Positions 1 to 9,181 of a stretch of DNA of 61,713 bases are shown here, one piece after another. The notes under the pieces were generated by a model that saw nothing but the letters and a program-made list of their open reading frames with translations, was not told the origin of the DNA and searched no databases. The translations under genes and the position numbers were made by a program. The stretch spans positions 1-61,713 of the forward strand of contig JAFXKD010000008.1 in assembly GCA_017531925.1 (NCBI GenBank), given 5' to 3'. Numbering within the stretch: the first letter of the stretch is position 1; the number at the start of each line of letters is the position of its first letter. This stretch comes from Clostridia bacterium (GTDB lineage: Bacteria; Bacillota; Clostridia; Oscillospirales; CAG-272).

Positions 1-38
1 ACAACTATTAGGTAGATAACTGCGCTTAACAGCATTAC

Positions 39-150
39 AAATCCCAATTTATCGAACTAAAATGGGTGCAAACCCTTGTAGGAAGATGCACCCATAGTTC
101 AAAAATTAGTACCCATTTTGAAACGGTATCAAAATTTTGGTTTACTCACA
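39..150 (+). repeat. Intergenic repeat, left copy
   Basis: This stretch aligns with the reverse complement of 61495-61587. Shared blocks, in order, are a CCAATTTATC block, CTAAAA plus TGGGTG, AAACC, ATGCACCC, TATCAAAATTT and TTACTCACA; the left copy has about 20 extra bases in the middle. The core carries inverted arms ATGGGTGCA (63-71) and TGCACCCAT (87-95), so the RNA or DNA could fold. It has no open frame. It looks like a dispersed non-coding element, but only two copies are seen here and the family is not one I recognise. Confidence 0.6.
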
Positions 151-151
151 G

Positions 152-183
152 TGTGAGTGTCCATAAGGGCACTCACATTTTTT
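152..183 (+). terminator. Rho-independent terminator of a rightward gene left of the window
   Basis: An 11-bp stem (152-162 with 167-177, one G-U pair), a 4-base ATAA loop and six T residues. Orientation is rightward, although no rightward gene is visible in positions 1-150, so it most likely ends a transcript that starts outside the window. Confidence 0.75.
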
Positions 184-214
184 ATCTGTTATTAACATTC
201 CTACAATGAAGAAA

Positions 215-256
215 CCATAATATTGATACACAAAACATCGGTATTATGGCTTTTTT
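215..256 (+). terminator. Second rightward terminator
   Basis: A 13-bp stem, 215-227 with 237-249 including two T-G pairs, a 9-base loop and a run of six T after a C. It follows the terminator at 152-183 by 31 bases, giving a tandem stop. On the other strand the hairpin is followed by TTTCTTC, so it may also act leftward. Confidence 0.7.
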
Positions 257-298
257 ATTTCAAAAAAGGTTTTTAGCCATTTTTGATAGGTTTTGTAG

Positions 299-342
299 CA
301 AAAATATAGGCTTGCCGGGAGAGCTTTCGTCCTGACAAGCCT
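299..342 (-). terminator. Terminator of the leftward glycan cluster
   Basis: The arms AGGCTTG (308-314) and CAAGCCT (336-342) extend inward with partial pairing, and on the minus strand the hairpin is followed by ATATTTTTG. It sits about 70 bases beyond the stop of the PHP gene at 411 and is the natural end of the long leftward cluster. T-rich flanks on both sides allow bidirectional action. Confidence 0.65.
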
Positions 343-410
343 TATTTATTTTTACAGTAAAAATCAAATCTTAATTATTTAATTTCCTTATCATCTTTTA
401 ATTGGATGGA

Positions 411-1430
411 TCAGCTAAGCTCATCGATATGGTATGCTCGGCTGAATGCCTTATTGCCAAACTCGTCCACCAGGGTGATCCGTATATACCGATGCTCATT
501 TACCGCTTGCTCAGCCAGTTTAAAGTACCAATCCAGATCAAAGCTGACCTCTGTCAAAAGCTCCGCCCCTTCTGCTCCTTTAGAGTACAGCTGCCTGCAA
601 TCGGTAGAAAGACCCACAAACGCCACGGGAGAGGTAACTATTGTGATTTTGCTGCCCTCAATTGAGATCTCATAAAGCTCCGGAGCGGTTGAACAATAAA
701 AATCTCCGTTCTTTAATGATTCAAATACCTTATCGTAGGTCAATTCATCGGCGTTGACCATTACAAAGCCGCCAAAGCAATCCTTCATTCTGTGAGCATC
801 GTCGGTAGCCAGCGGAAACAATCTCTCACCCTTGCGCAAAAGGTCATCAAGGGGCTTCTCAGAATCGAAGTATCCGTTTCTTGCGCAGCCTGTGTTATAA
901 AGCTCTATTCCCCACAAGCCCTTGATGTCGATATAATCCATATAATCCTGTAATGACCATACAGGATGATTATAAGAGACCAAGCACCCCTCATCATTCG
1001 CTTTTTTTATTATGTCGTTGATACATCCCACAGAATATGAGCGATCATAATTGATCATCTCTTGCTCTGCGGTAATATAATCAAATGAATGCTTAAGCCA
1101 CATATTAGTTCTGTCAAAGGTGTTGAAGCAGTTTTGCCCTTCCCTTGGAGAATATATATTCAAATGATATGTTTTAACAAATCCAAAATCACAATCGTAT
1201 CTGTTGTTAACACTTATCTCGGTTGATGTCAGGGCAAGAAAATGCTCATCCGTCAATTCAGGATGCGGCACCATTACCTCGTGATCGGTAAATGCCACTA
1301 TAGAATATCCCTTTTCAGAATACACCTTTTTTATCTCCCCAGGAGTCATCTCCCCGTCAGAAACAGTTGTGTGGACGTGAAGATTAGCTTTATAAAAATT
1401 GCTTTTGGCAGGAAAAAGATATTTTCTCAT
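411..1430 (-). CDS. PHP-domain metal-dependent phosphoesterase
   Basis: A 339-residue cytosolic protein without signal peptide. The N-terminus has the PHP metal motif NLHVHTTVSDGE (H18, H20, D25), followed by AFTDHE (D49, H50). Later come SYNHPVW and ATDDAHR, which supply further metal ligands of this fold. PHP proteins of this stand-alone type hydrolyse phosphate esters with two or three divalent metals; the substrate cannot be read from sequence. It is the last gene of the leftward cluster, 13 bases after the GH43 gene, so a role on a phosphorylated sugar or on released glycan products is an inference. It ends in TGA and is followed by a hairpin. Confidence 0.85.
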   Translation of the reverse strand: MRKYLFPAKSNFYKANLHVHTTVSDGEMTPGEIKKVYSEKGYSIVAFTDHEVMVPHPELTDEHFLALTSTEISVNNRYDCDFGFVKTYHLNIYSPREGQNCFNTFDRTNMWLKHSFDYITAEQEMINYDRSYSVGCINDIIKKANDEGCLVSYNHPVWSLQDYMDYIDIKGLWGIELYNTGCARNGYFDSEKPLDDLLRKGERLFPLATDDAHRMKDCFGGFVMVNADELTYDKVFESLKNGDFYCSTAPELYEISIEGSKITIVTSPVAFVGLSTDCRQLYSKGAEGAELLTEVSFDLDWYFKLAEQAVNEHRYIRITLVDEFGNKAFSRAYHIDELS

Positions 1431-1443
1431 ATATCCCCCTTAA

Positions 1444-3087
1444 TTATTTACCTAAGATCACTATCTCATTTATACTGCCGCCATTTGGTAAATTAAATCC
1501 TATTTTTACGCTTCTTGCTTTGAATGTATTCAAAAATTCTATATTGAAGCAGCTGCAAGGGTTAATGAATTCGGTTTCGTCATCAACATAGAAATCTTCA
1601 CAAAATTGAGGATAATAAACAATATTTCCATTTCCAAAGTCTATATATTCGATCTCAACTATATACTCATCGTAATATGCGCTGTTATATACGATAATTC
1701 CGGCGATCTCATACAATGTGTCAAATTCGATCTCTATATAGGATTCACCTGCCGGCAAGATCACCTCGTTGTTCTTAGAATCAAGATTATAGCAGTCAAC
1801 AATGTAATTGTCGCTGATCTTTTCGAGGTTCTGAACGTTATTTCCCGTTACGGTAGCACCCCCAACTATATTTTTATAGCCGCTTATGCTTTGCGGTAAG
1901 TTAACCACTGAATAAGTGGGTCCGTTGCAAAACGGAACGCCGCTGTCATCAAAAAACACACGGTCAAAAGCAAAATACCTTTCAGTATAATACTTTGAAT
2001 TCCAATCTCTGTTTTTGTGTGCGTGATATCCTATCATAAGCTCATCACCGGCATAGAAAAAGCAATGATGTCCCGTGCCTGATGCAAATCCGCTCCATTG
2101 TTTATAAATATCTGCCTCCTCGTCATTTGTCCCGGGGAAGCCCATAAGTAAATTGGTCCAGATCTTACCTTCCTCATAGGGCTTCACAAAATTACCCATT
2201 GGGGAATCGGATACTGCATAGCAAACGTTATAATACTTGTTCCAACAGCCATTCACCGAATAAGTCAAATAGTATTTGCCGCCGCTTTTGATCATAAACG
2301 GGGCTTCGGCTATTTTTATTTCATTATCCCTGTAAAGCTCCCATTCAAGCAACAATTCTTCGCTTTCGGAATCCACCGTGCCCGGTATCACCAGCTCCTT
2401 ATATGTGGACCAGTCCGCCATGTAAGGGCTGATAAGCTCAAGCCCCACTATATGCTGACTGTCAGTTGACGTTACGAAATACATATACATTTTTCCGTCG
2501 TCATCTGTAAAAACAGTTGTATCCAACATTCTGTTCGGATAATCGTCGCACGCGAATAAAGGATTGTTCAAGCCGTCAACCTCATCATTAACCAAAGGTT
2601 CATAAGGCCCTAAAGGATTATCGGCGACAACAACACTGCACCTGCGCACAGCCTCCTTATCATTGGCACTGTAATACATATAATACGTACCGCCAAAGCA
2701 ATATATCTCGGGAGCAAATATCTCGGGATTATCCCCTTCCCAACCGTTATAGAAAGAAGGATCATATATATCATAGTGCACATCATACGTTACAAAATCA
2801 GTAGTAACGTAGCAATCCACAGTATTAATGCTCCTATCGCTTGTTCCAACGACATAATAAGTATCGTTTTCAACGAAAACAAAGGGATCGGGTAGCGGAA
2901 CATCCTTCAATTGGTTCATATACCATAGCGATTCGCTACAATCAAATGACTCTCCGTCATATTTTGACGATAGGTCGATATAGTCCTTATCTTCAACAAG
3001 GAATTCCTTATCATTAGGATTTGGACAAGCCACCAACACCGACATCAGTATTAACAAGCATAGTAATAATAATATTATTCTCTTCAT
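1444..3087 (-). CDS. Secreted lipoprotein, glycoside hydrolase family 43
   Basis: A 547-residue protein with a signal peptide and lipobox ending LVAC (Cys21), so it should be anchored outside the membrane. The five-bladed propeller signature of GH43 is visible: base Asp in PLPDPF (D67), the pKa-modulating Asp in DTTVFTDDDG, and the acid Glu in IAEAPFMIK. The C-terminal ~140 residues form a separate beta-rich domain ending EIVILGK. Family members remove arabinose or xylose from arabinan, arabinoxylan or related side chains; the exact linkage is not readable. It is a close paralog of the gene at 16075 in the same cluster. A ribosome site (AAAGG) precedes the ATG. Confidence 0.88.
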   Translation of the reverse strand: MKRIILLLLCLLILMSVLVACPNPNDKEFLVEDKDYIDLSSKYDGESFDCSESLWYMNQLKDVPLPDPFVFVENDTYYVVGTSDRSINTVDCYVTTDFVTYDVHYDIYDPSFYNGWEGDNPEIFAPEIYCFGGTYYMYYSANDKEAVRRCSVVVADNPLGPYEPLVNDEVDGLNNPLFACDDYPNRMLDTTVFTDDDGKMYMYFVTSTDSQHIVGLELISPYMADWSTYKELVIPGTVDSESEELLLEWELYRDNEIKIAEAPFMIKSGGKYYLTYSVNGCWNKYYNVCYAVSDSPMGNFVKPYEEGKIWTNLLMGFPGTNDEEADIYKQWSGFASGTGHHCFFYAGDELMIGYHAHKNRDWNSKYYTERYFAFDRVFFDDSGVPFCNGPTYSVVNLPQSISGYKNIVGGATVTGNNVQNLEKISDNYIVDCYNLDSKNNEVILPAGESYIEIEFDTLYEIAGIIVYNSAYYDEYIVEIEYIDFGNGNIVYYPQFCEDFYVDDETEFINPCSCFNIEFLNTFKARSVKIGFNLPNGGSINEIVILGK

Positions 3088-3109
3088 ATCATTAACCTTT
3101 ATAAATATA

Positions 3110-4843
3110 TTATCTTGACAGGATCTCTCTTATTTTTGCGGCATCCACCTTTAAATCGTGGTTTTCGTCCAATAATCCGTTGACCTCCTGCTGAACGTCG
3201 GTCAACTGAGTATAGCAAAATCCTTGAAGGTCAGCCTCATAAATTCCATCGATCAACTCTTTTAATCTGTCATAGAATTCCCTGTCATCCTTAGCTGCAG
3301 AATTGTAGCCCCAATTATCGTCTCGCTGATCCTTTGCAAACATAATGCCGCCAAATTCTGTTAACAGTACAGGCTGTCCTCTATATTCATTATCATTCGC
3401 AAGCACTCTTCTGAACGTCTGGAATGCGCAGTTATAAGTTTTCTCATTATACTTTACTTTCATCTCTGAGCCGAGAGAAGAGTAATCGTGGATAGCCAAT
3501 ATATCACCGTCAGATATGTTTTCCCATCCGTCATTTGTGGAAACCAATCTTGATGCGTCCACTGACTTTGTTAAATAGTAAAGTGATTTGGCAAAATTTT
3601 GCTGTTCTTTGCTATTCATTACTTTTCTTATACCCCACGATTCATTAAGAGGGACGTAAGTTATAATGGACGAAAACTTCTTTGCGGTATTAACTATTGC
3701 CTGCCATTCATCCGTAATATAAGACACCTCATCAGAATTGAAATTGTATGCAGAGGGCATCTCACACCAAGTTAAAAGTCCCAATTCATCCGCAAGATAG
3801 TAATAATAAGGATCTTCAAATTTCTGATGCTTTCTTGCGCCGTTAAAGCCCATTTCCTTTGTAAGCTGAATGTCTTTTTTAATATCATCAACACCGGGAG
3901 GTGTCAAACCCGAATCCTTCCAATATCCTTGGTCAAGGATCAGACGCTGATACAGAGGTTTATTATTCAGCAATATTCTGCCGTCCTGTACACTGATCTT
4001 TCTCATACCGAATCTTGTGTGTACGCTATCAAGAAGAGCACCGTTTTTATACAGATTGATATCAACGTAGAACAAATTTGGATGCTCCGGCGTCCAATAT
4101 GTTACTTCATCGACAAAATTGATCTCCATCATATTAACACTGTAACGTGTATATTTCCCGTCAGGACTGATCATTTGGCGTTTGATCATTTTATTATCAT
4201 AATATACCTTAATTTCAATAAGATCAGCCAATAAATTTCTCAGCTTGATCTCACCGCTAAATGAATTGGTATCTATATCCGGAGTGATTGAAAAATCCTC
4301 GATCGAATCCTCTCCAACAAAGTCAATCCACACACTCTGCCATATACCGCTGTTGGGAGTGTACCAGCAAGCAAAAGGATCGTTGAGCCACGATTGCTTA
4401 CCTCTGGGGATCGTAGGATCCAATGGATCGTAGCATCTGACAACGATCACATTTTCACCCTCTTCTACAAATTTTGTAATGTCGACAGTGAACGGAGAAA
4501 AACCTCCGCGATGACTTATCGCATAATGTCCGTTGATCCATACTGTAGTAATATAATCACTTGCATTGAATCCCAAAATAATACTCTTACCCGCCTTATC
4601 ATAAACAAAGCTCCTTCTGTACCACAAGGTATCGTGGAAGGTCTTGTCACCAATTCCGCTTTCTTTATATTGATATGTAAACGGAACGTTGATCTCACCG
4701 GATAACTTGATATCGCCCTTATGAAGCCCTCTCAATTCCCCATCCTTATTATCATCAAATTCAAATTCCCATTTTCCGTTCAATGATAACCAGTCATCTC
4801 TTCTGAAATGAGGTCTTGGATATTCATTTCTTAATTTAAGCAT
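3110..4843 (-). CDS. Glycoside hydrolase family 2 (beta-galactosidase/glucuronidase-type)
   Basis: A 577-residue protein without signal peptide, so probably cytosolic and acting on imported oligosaccharides. The order is a sugar-binding jelly roll (about 1-175), an Ig-like sandwich (about 185-285) and a TIM barrel. The acid/base Glu lies in VPLNESWG (E401) and the nucleophile in LLTEFGG (E496). At 577 residues it is a short GH2 of the glucuronidase size class rather than LacZ size. Substrate (beta-galactoside, glucuronide, mannoside or arabinoside) is undetermined. AAGGGG precedes the start. A hairpin and an inverted repeat lie upstream, so it may also have its own promoter. Confidence 0.88.
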   Translation of the reverse strand: MLKLRNEYPRPHFRRDDWLSLNGKWEFEFDDNKDGELRGLHKGDIKLSGEINVPFTYQYKESGIGDKTFHDTLWYRRSFVYDKAGKSIILGFNASDYITTVWINGHYAISHRGGFSPFTVDITKFVEEGENVIVVRCYDPLDPTIPRGKQSWLNDPFACWYTPNSGIWQSVWIDFVGEDSIEDFSITPDIDTNSFSGEIKLRNLLADLIEIKVYYDNKMIKRQMISPDGKYTRYSVNMMEINFVDEVTYWTPEHPNLFYVDINLYKNGALLDSVHTRFGMRKISVQDGRILLNNKPLYQRLILDQGYWKDSGLTPPGVDDIKKDIQLTKEMGFNGARKHQKFEDPYYYYLADELGLLTWCEMPSAYNFNSDEVSYITDEWQAIVNTAKKFSSIITYVPLNESWGIRKVMNSKEQQNFAKSLYYLTKSVDASRLVSTNDGWENISDGDILAIHDYSSLGSEMKVKYNEKTYNCAFQTFRRVLANDNEYRGQPVLLTEFGGIMFAKDQRDDNWGYNSAAKDDREFYDRLKELIDGIYEADLQGFCYTQLTDVQQEVNGLLDENHDLKVDAAKIREILSR

Positions 4844-4877
4844 ATTTATCCCCTTGTTGTAAGATTTTTTTCATAGT

Positions 4878-4905
4878 AAAGTGTATTTTAAAGCAAATAT
4901 ACTTT
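4878..4905. promoter_or_regulatory. Inverted repeat upstream of the GH2 gene
   Basis: Arms AAAGTGTATTT (4878-4888) and AAATATACTTT (4895-4905) pair along 11 bases with one G-T pair, around a 6-base spacer. It lies about 35 bases in front of the GH2 start, in an AT-rich stretch. A protein-binding operator is possible; no regulator can be named and no convincing -35/-10 pair is attached to it. Confidence 0.35.
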
Positions 4906-4928
4906 AATACAAGAAAAATCTGTCTGTT

Positions 4929-4964
4929 CCCTCTCGGAACACACAGATGTGTGTTCCGAGAGGG
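4929..4964 (-). terminator. Long hairpin between the GLUG lipoprotein and GH2 genes
   Basis: A perfect inverted repeat, 17 bases per arm (4929-4945 and 4948-4964), rich in GC. On the minus strand a T run appears only about 9 bases after the stem. It could terminate or attenuate the leftward transcript after the giant lipoprotein gene, or protect upstream mRNA ends. The stem itself is certain, its job is inferred. Confidence 0.55.
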
Positions 4965-5077
4965 TTAGTTTTGCTAATTTCTATTGATTAGCGGAATGGG
5001 CATCTGCACGATAAAGATACCGTATCTTCGGGAGCTTCATAGCAGCCGTAATGATCGATGCCTTTCATTCCTATGTT

Positions 5078-8000
5078 TTATTCTGCGTCCTCCACATGAA
5101 CGTAGCCCTGACCTATCATATTTTGAGCATCAGGTCCTTCAACCATTCCGTTGTTTTGGTTAGTGGTATAAATGATCTTACCGTGGCTTTCATTGTGCAA
5201 ATTACCGACGATACCGCCAACAATAGCCTGCTTGCCCGTAACGTGACCGTTATTTGTGCATCCCGTTACCTCGCCAAGAGCCTTACCAACAATACCTCCT
5301 ACCTCGCCTGCTGCGACGAGAGAGCCATTGTTTACACAATCAATAACTGTGCCATGCGTATCACCTGCAATACCTCCGCATCCCCAGCTGGGTGTGCTTA
5401 CATCGCCGTAGTTGATACAGCCGCTGATCACAACAACACCCGTACCGTTTTCGGAAAGGCCCAGAATACCGCCTATAGCAGTCGTTTGACCTGTAATGGT
5501 GCCGTAGTTTACACAATTGCTTATACTTGAAGAATCACCTGACTTGATATATCCAACAATACCGCCAAGAGCCCATATTCCGTCAACATCGCCGTAATTG
5601 ATACAATCAGAAACGGGTTTGTTAGACTGACCGACGATACCGCCCGTCTTACCTTTGGCATTTACCTTGCCGTAGTTGATACAGCCGGTGATAGAACCTG
5701 TTGTCTTTGTTGAGCCCGCAATACCGCCCACGCAGTCATCAGTACTTGTTACTGTTCCATAGTTCACACAGTCAATGATATCGTGTCCTGCTGAACCTAC
5801 AACTCCGCCAACGATCCAGCTCGTACCTGTAACAGTTCCGTAATTCACGCAGTTCTTAACAGTTGATGCCTGATTCTCGGCATTACCTACTACACCGCCA
5901 AGTGTATTTACACCCGTTACTGTTACATAGCTTGTAAGATTTTCAAGCTTACCGCCGTTCGCTACGTAACCAACTATACCGCCGATGGTTGAATTGCCGT
6001 TGACCTTACCGTAAACGCTCAAATTAATGAGATATCCGCCTTCAACAGTGCCAAACAAGGATCTGGAATTATCAAGTCCTCTTATCGTACAATGATTTCC
6101 GTCAAAGAATCCATAGAAGCCCTTTCTTGTTGCCCATCCTGGGAAGTCTCCGATGCAGAGATCGTGTCCGTTAAGATCTATGCTCTGTGTCAATTTGAAA
6201 TACTTACCTGCAAAGTTAGGAGCTGCTGGCGCAGCACTGTTTACAACGTTCGCAATATATTTGAGATCTGCACCACTTTGTACCAAGAAAGGATCATCTT
6301 CTGTTCCCGAACCCTGCAAGCTTGTGCTTACGGATGCACCGTCCCAAACCGCAACTGTTGAATATACAACAGTCTTATACAATTCGTCGTGAACCGTGCT
6401 AAGAATGATCTTATCGTATTCAGCTACCAATCCGTCAAGCTTAGGAGCTGTTGCTTCGCACAAACCGTTATCATTGGACTTCGCATAAACTGCATCAAGT
6501 ATGTCGCCGTCTTGGTTTTCAAGAACTATTGTAGCATACAAGCCAACCTTAGCAGTTGCAGCTACGCTATCCCCTACCCAGACCTTGAAAGCGATGTGAT
6601 GATCGATTTCTTCAACCGTTACCTTAGTAACAGCTTTATCTACAGAATCAGCTCTCACGAATTCTTTTACGCCCGCAACGGTGCTTTCATTGGTTGAAGA
6701 ATAAACACCCTCGTGAACATTCCAGCCGAGATCCAATCTAAGATCGCCGTATTTACCCAAAATAAGATCCTTTAAGCTCATTATCCCGTCAATCGTTGCA
6801 ATTGAGGACGGACTTGTTGAGTACCAGAACTTATCTCCGTTAAAGAAAGTGTCAAAGGCTGTTTCCGCTCCTACCGCAGTTTCTCTGTAATATACACCGT
6901 CATTGTAATACTTTTCAAGCAATGCCTGAAGCTCAAGAGCTACAGGATCTTCAGTAGCAGAAGCGACTCTCTTATATCCACATTTACATGTGTACACCAT
7001 AAAGCCTTCTTCATTCAAAACGCCGCCGTCAAAGCTGTGAGGCTCTTCGCCGTAAGTATATCCGCATTCACATGCCTTATAGTGATAATCACTATTATAA
7101 GAGTCATGGAAGTCGTGTGCGGGCGCATTTAAGGATTCATCAAGATCAAGCACGAACTGATTCATTTCCTTGTAGTATTTACCCGTAACGGTCGATATCC
7201 ACTCTACCTCCATCTGACTACCGTCCTCGGTAAAGTAAAGCATACAAACCATACCCATACCGCCCTTCTGAGGATCCATCCACTGAGCGTCGATAACCAT
7301 CTGGTTAACTACGTTTCCGTGTACACCCTCAGTCTGAAGAAGGATAACATCCTCAAAGGGAGTATGACCGCTCAGAACAAGGAAAATATTGGGATGCTGA
7401 GAAACGAATTTTTCCCAGATCTGCTGACCGTTATTATATCCTCTTCCATTGTTATCTCCAACGCTTGTATCAACGTCATTTGCAGATGACATACCGCCAC
7501 TTGAGGGTGTGTTATCGTAATTCAGATGTCCACCGTCAAAGCCTTGATAACCGTGAGTAGTTACGATTACTCTGTGGTTTGGATGGGCAAGAACGACGTC
7601 GTTAGCCCAGTCAAGCATTTCGTCACCTGCGCCGAAATCCAAGGTCAAGAACAAATAATCCGTTGAGCCAACAGTAAATAGCTTATAAGAGTTTCTGATA
7701 TCCCCCTCAGCTATAAAACCGTCAAACTGGCTCATATATGTATCATTGGCGAAATACTTAAGGAAATATTTTGATTCATCATGATTACCGCGAACCAATG
7801 AGTATGGAATTACGCCGTCAAGCTTGGATATATACTGATGCGCCTTTATCCACTCCTGCTCTTTATTTGCGGTATTCCAATCCTCTGTAATATCTCCAAG
7901 TCCGAAAACGTGAGCGATCTTCTTGGAATCCTTGTTTTCAATGATCCAATCGTAGATACCGTCCATTTTATCCGTAGTGTATTTGGACATCCACTGTGTA

Positions 8001-9163
8001 TCGCCTACTACTACAAATGAATACGCATAGTCGAGCGTAGGCTCGTGGCTGTCAAGCCATTCCTTGGGGATATCGTATCCGTTGCCGGAAATATCCCTGA
8101 TGTCATTGCCTGCGCTGTTTTCGTTAAGCAAATAGCTTACAAGCAAGTTATCAGCGTAAAGATTTGTACCGTACTGAGCAGATCTTGCTATCTCTTTAGC
8201 AGATCTTACGTCAGAATATGCGGAAAGCGAACGGATTTTTCCTTTAAAGTAGATACCATTATTGCTTCTGTTATCGCCGCCAACTACGAACTGATATTTT
8301 GTGATATCATCAGCGAGATCCGTCTCGCAAGGAACGATCTGTACGATCTCTCCGTTAATATAGAGTGATGCTATCTTCTGTTCAAAGTCAAACGTAAGCG
8401 CAATATGAATCCACTCGCTCTTTCTCACGTCAACCTGTGTGAATCTGAGATCCTTTTCGTTACCTGCACTATCCTTATAATAGAATCTCGGAACACCGTT
8501 TTCATAAATCTCAAACAGCCAGTCCTCTCTGATACCGTAGTAGTTACCAAAGATAGCTCCTACCCTGCCTGTTACATACTTGTCAACATATATTTCTGCC
8601 TCAAGTGTCAAAGGAGCAGCAGAAAGCTTGTCAGAGATTCTGTAGTGAGTTGATCGCAAGAAGGACAAGCCGTTTTCCTTGGTGCTTTCGATCATCTGCG
8701 TTACTTTGCAACTGCAATCTGAGCAAGTGAAGGTCATAACTCCGGTTTCGGTCTCAGTTGCGGGAATTGTAACAACACCCTCATCCCAAGTATGCTCAGC
8801 TTCGTTCTGCTTTGCGCCGCAGATACACTCTATCCAGTGTGTAAATTCATCATGTGCATTTGTATCGTAGGTATGATCGTGATCTTCGGGTAATTTCTCG
8901 ATCGTCTCTACTTTAACATAATTACATACCGTGCATGTATAGGTTTTTGAACCCTCTTTATCAACAGTCGGACGTACGGTAACAACCGCGTCGCCCCATA
9001 AATGCTCTGCTTCCAAATGCTTTGCACCGCACTCGCACTCATACCAGTGGTGAGTTTCATTTTTCGAATATTCCGAAGAAAAGTCATGCGTGTGTGTGGG
9101 TATACAAGAGCATAAAATCGAAAGAACAAGAATCAATACCAGTATTAATACTCTGTATTTCAT
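5078..9163 (-). CDS. Giant lipoprotein: Cys-rich repeats, LamG, metallophosphoesterase, GLUG repeats
   Basis: About 1361 residues from the ATG at 9163, which has AAGGAA ahead of it. A signal peptide with lipobox LCSC is followed by two Cys-rich modules (ECECGAKHLEAEH, IECICGAKQNEAEH), then a LamG/concanavalin-like domain (about 165-350) and a calcineurin-type phosphoesterase with VGDTQW, GLGDIT, RGNHDE and SGHTPFED metal motifs. A third Cys-rich module (CECGYTYGEEPH) follows, and the C-terminal third is built of about ten GLUG-like units (NYGxVxG...GGIVG). The enzyme should be outside the cell, anchored by lipid and bound to a glycan or surface through its accessory domains; phosphate-ester or nucleotide substrates are possible. 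Stop is TAA; an in-frame tail continues after it. Confidence 0.85.
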   Translation of the reverse strand: MKYRVLILVLILVLSILCSCIPTHTHDFSSEYSKNETHHWYECECGAKHLEAEHLWGDAVVTVRPTVDKEGSKTYTCTVCNYVKVETIEKLPEDHDHTYDTNAHDEFTHWIECICGAKQNEAEHTWDEGVVTIPATETETGVMTFTCSDCSCKVTQMIESTKENGLSFLRSTHYRISDKLSAAPLTLEAEIYVDKYVTGRVGAIFGNYYGIREDWLFEIYENGVPRFYYKDSAGNEKDLRFTQVDVRKSEWIHIALTFDFEQKIASLYINGEIVQIVPCETDLADDITKYQFVVGGDNRSNNGIYFKGKIRSLSAYSDVRSAKEIARSAQYGTNLYADNLLVSYLLNENSAGNDIRDISGNGYDIPKEWLDSHEPTLDYAYSFVVVGDTQWMSKYTTDKMDGIYDWIIENKDSKKIAHVFGLGDITEDWNTANKEQEWIKAHQYISKLDGVIPYSLVRGNHDESKYFLKYFANDTYMSQFDGFIAEGDIRNSYKLFTVGSTDYLFLTLDFGAGDEMLDWANDVVLAHPNHRVIVTTHGYQGFDGGHLNYDNTPSSGGMSSANDVDTSVGDNNGRGYNNGQQIWEKFVSQHPNIFLVLSGHTPFEDVILLQTEGVHGNVVNQMVIDAQWMDPQKGGMGMVCMLYFTEDGSQMEVEWISTVTGKYYKEMNQFVLDLDESLNAPAHDFHDSYNSDYHYKACECGYTYGEEPHSFDGGVLNEEGFMVYTCKCGYKRVASATEDPVALELQALLEKYYNDGVYYRETAVGAETAFDTFFNGDKFWYSTSPSSIATIDGIMSLKDLILGKYGDLRLDLGWNVHEGVYSSTNESTVAGVKEFVRADSVDKAVTKVTVEEIDHHIAFKVWVGDSVAATAKVGLYATIVLENQDGDILDAVYAKSNDNGLCEATAPKLDGLVAEYDKIILSTVHDELYKTVVYSTVAVWDGASVSTSLQGSGTEDDPFLVQSGADLKYIANVVNSAAPAAPNFAGKYFKLTQSIDLNGHDLCIGDFPGWATRKGFYGFFDGNHCTIRGLDNSRSLFGTVEGGYLINLSVYGKVNGNSTIGGIVGYVANGGKLENLTSYVTVTGVNTLGGVVGNAENQASTVKNCVNYGTVTGTSWIVGGVVGSAGHDIIDCVNYGTVTSTDDCVGGIAGSTKTTGSITGCINYGKVNAKGKTGGIVGQSNKPVSDCINYGDVDGIWALGGIVGYIKSGDSSSISNCVNYGTITGQTTAIGGILGLSENGTGVVVISGCINYGDVSTPSWGCGGIAGDTHGTVIDCVNNGSLVAAGEVGGIVGKALGEVTGCTNNGHVTGKQAIVGGIVGNLHNESHGKIIYTTNQNNGMVEGPDAQNMIGQGYVHVEDAE
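5110..6060 (-). repeat. GLUG-type coding repeats
   Basis: The 3' part of the lipoprotein gene encodes roughly ten tandem units of about 25-33 residues of the form CxNYGxVxGxxxxxGGIVGxxxxG, with alternating C(I/V)NYG and GGI(V/A)G strands. At the DNA level the units have diverged, so this is an old protein repeat, probably a beta-helix, and not a satellite array. The unit boundaries are approximate. Confidence 0.7.
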
Positions 9164-9181
9164 AATAATTCCTTTCATTAA

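Noticed and set aside
1-38. Coding end of a rightward gene at the left border
   Set aside because: All three plus-strand frames hit a stop within 20 bases and the remaining codons are too few to recognise.
402-675. Two overlapping plus-strand frames near the left end
   Set aside because: They lie wholly inside the antisense of the PHP gene, have no ribosome site and encode no recognisable domain.
5110-6060. Tandem DNA array or CRISPR-like repeat
   Set aside because: The repeats are in-frame protein units with variable length and diverged bases, with no uniform spacers.
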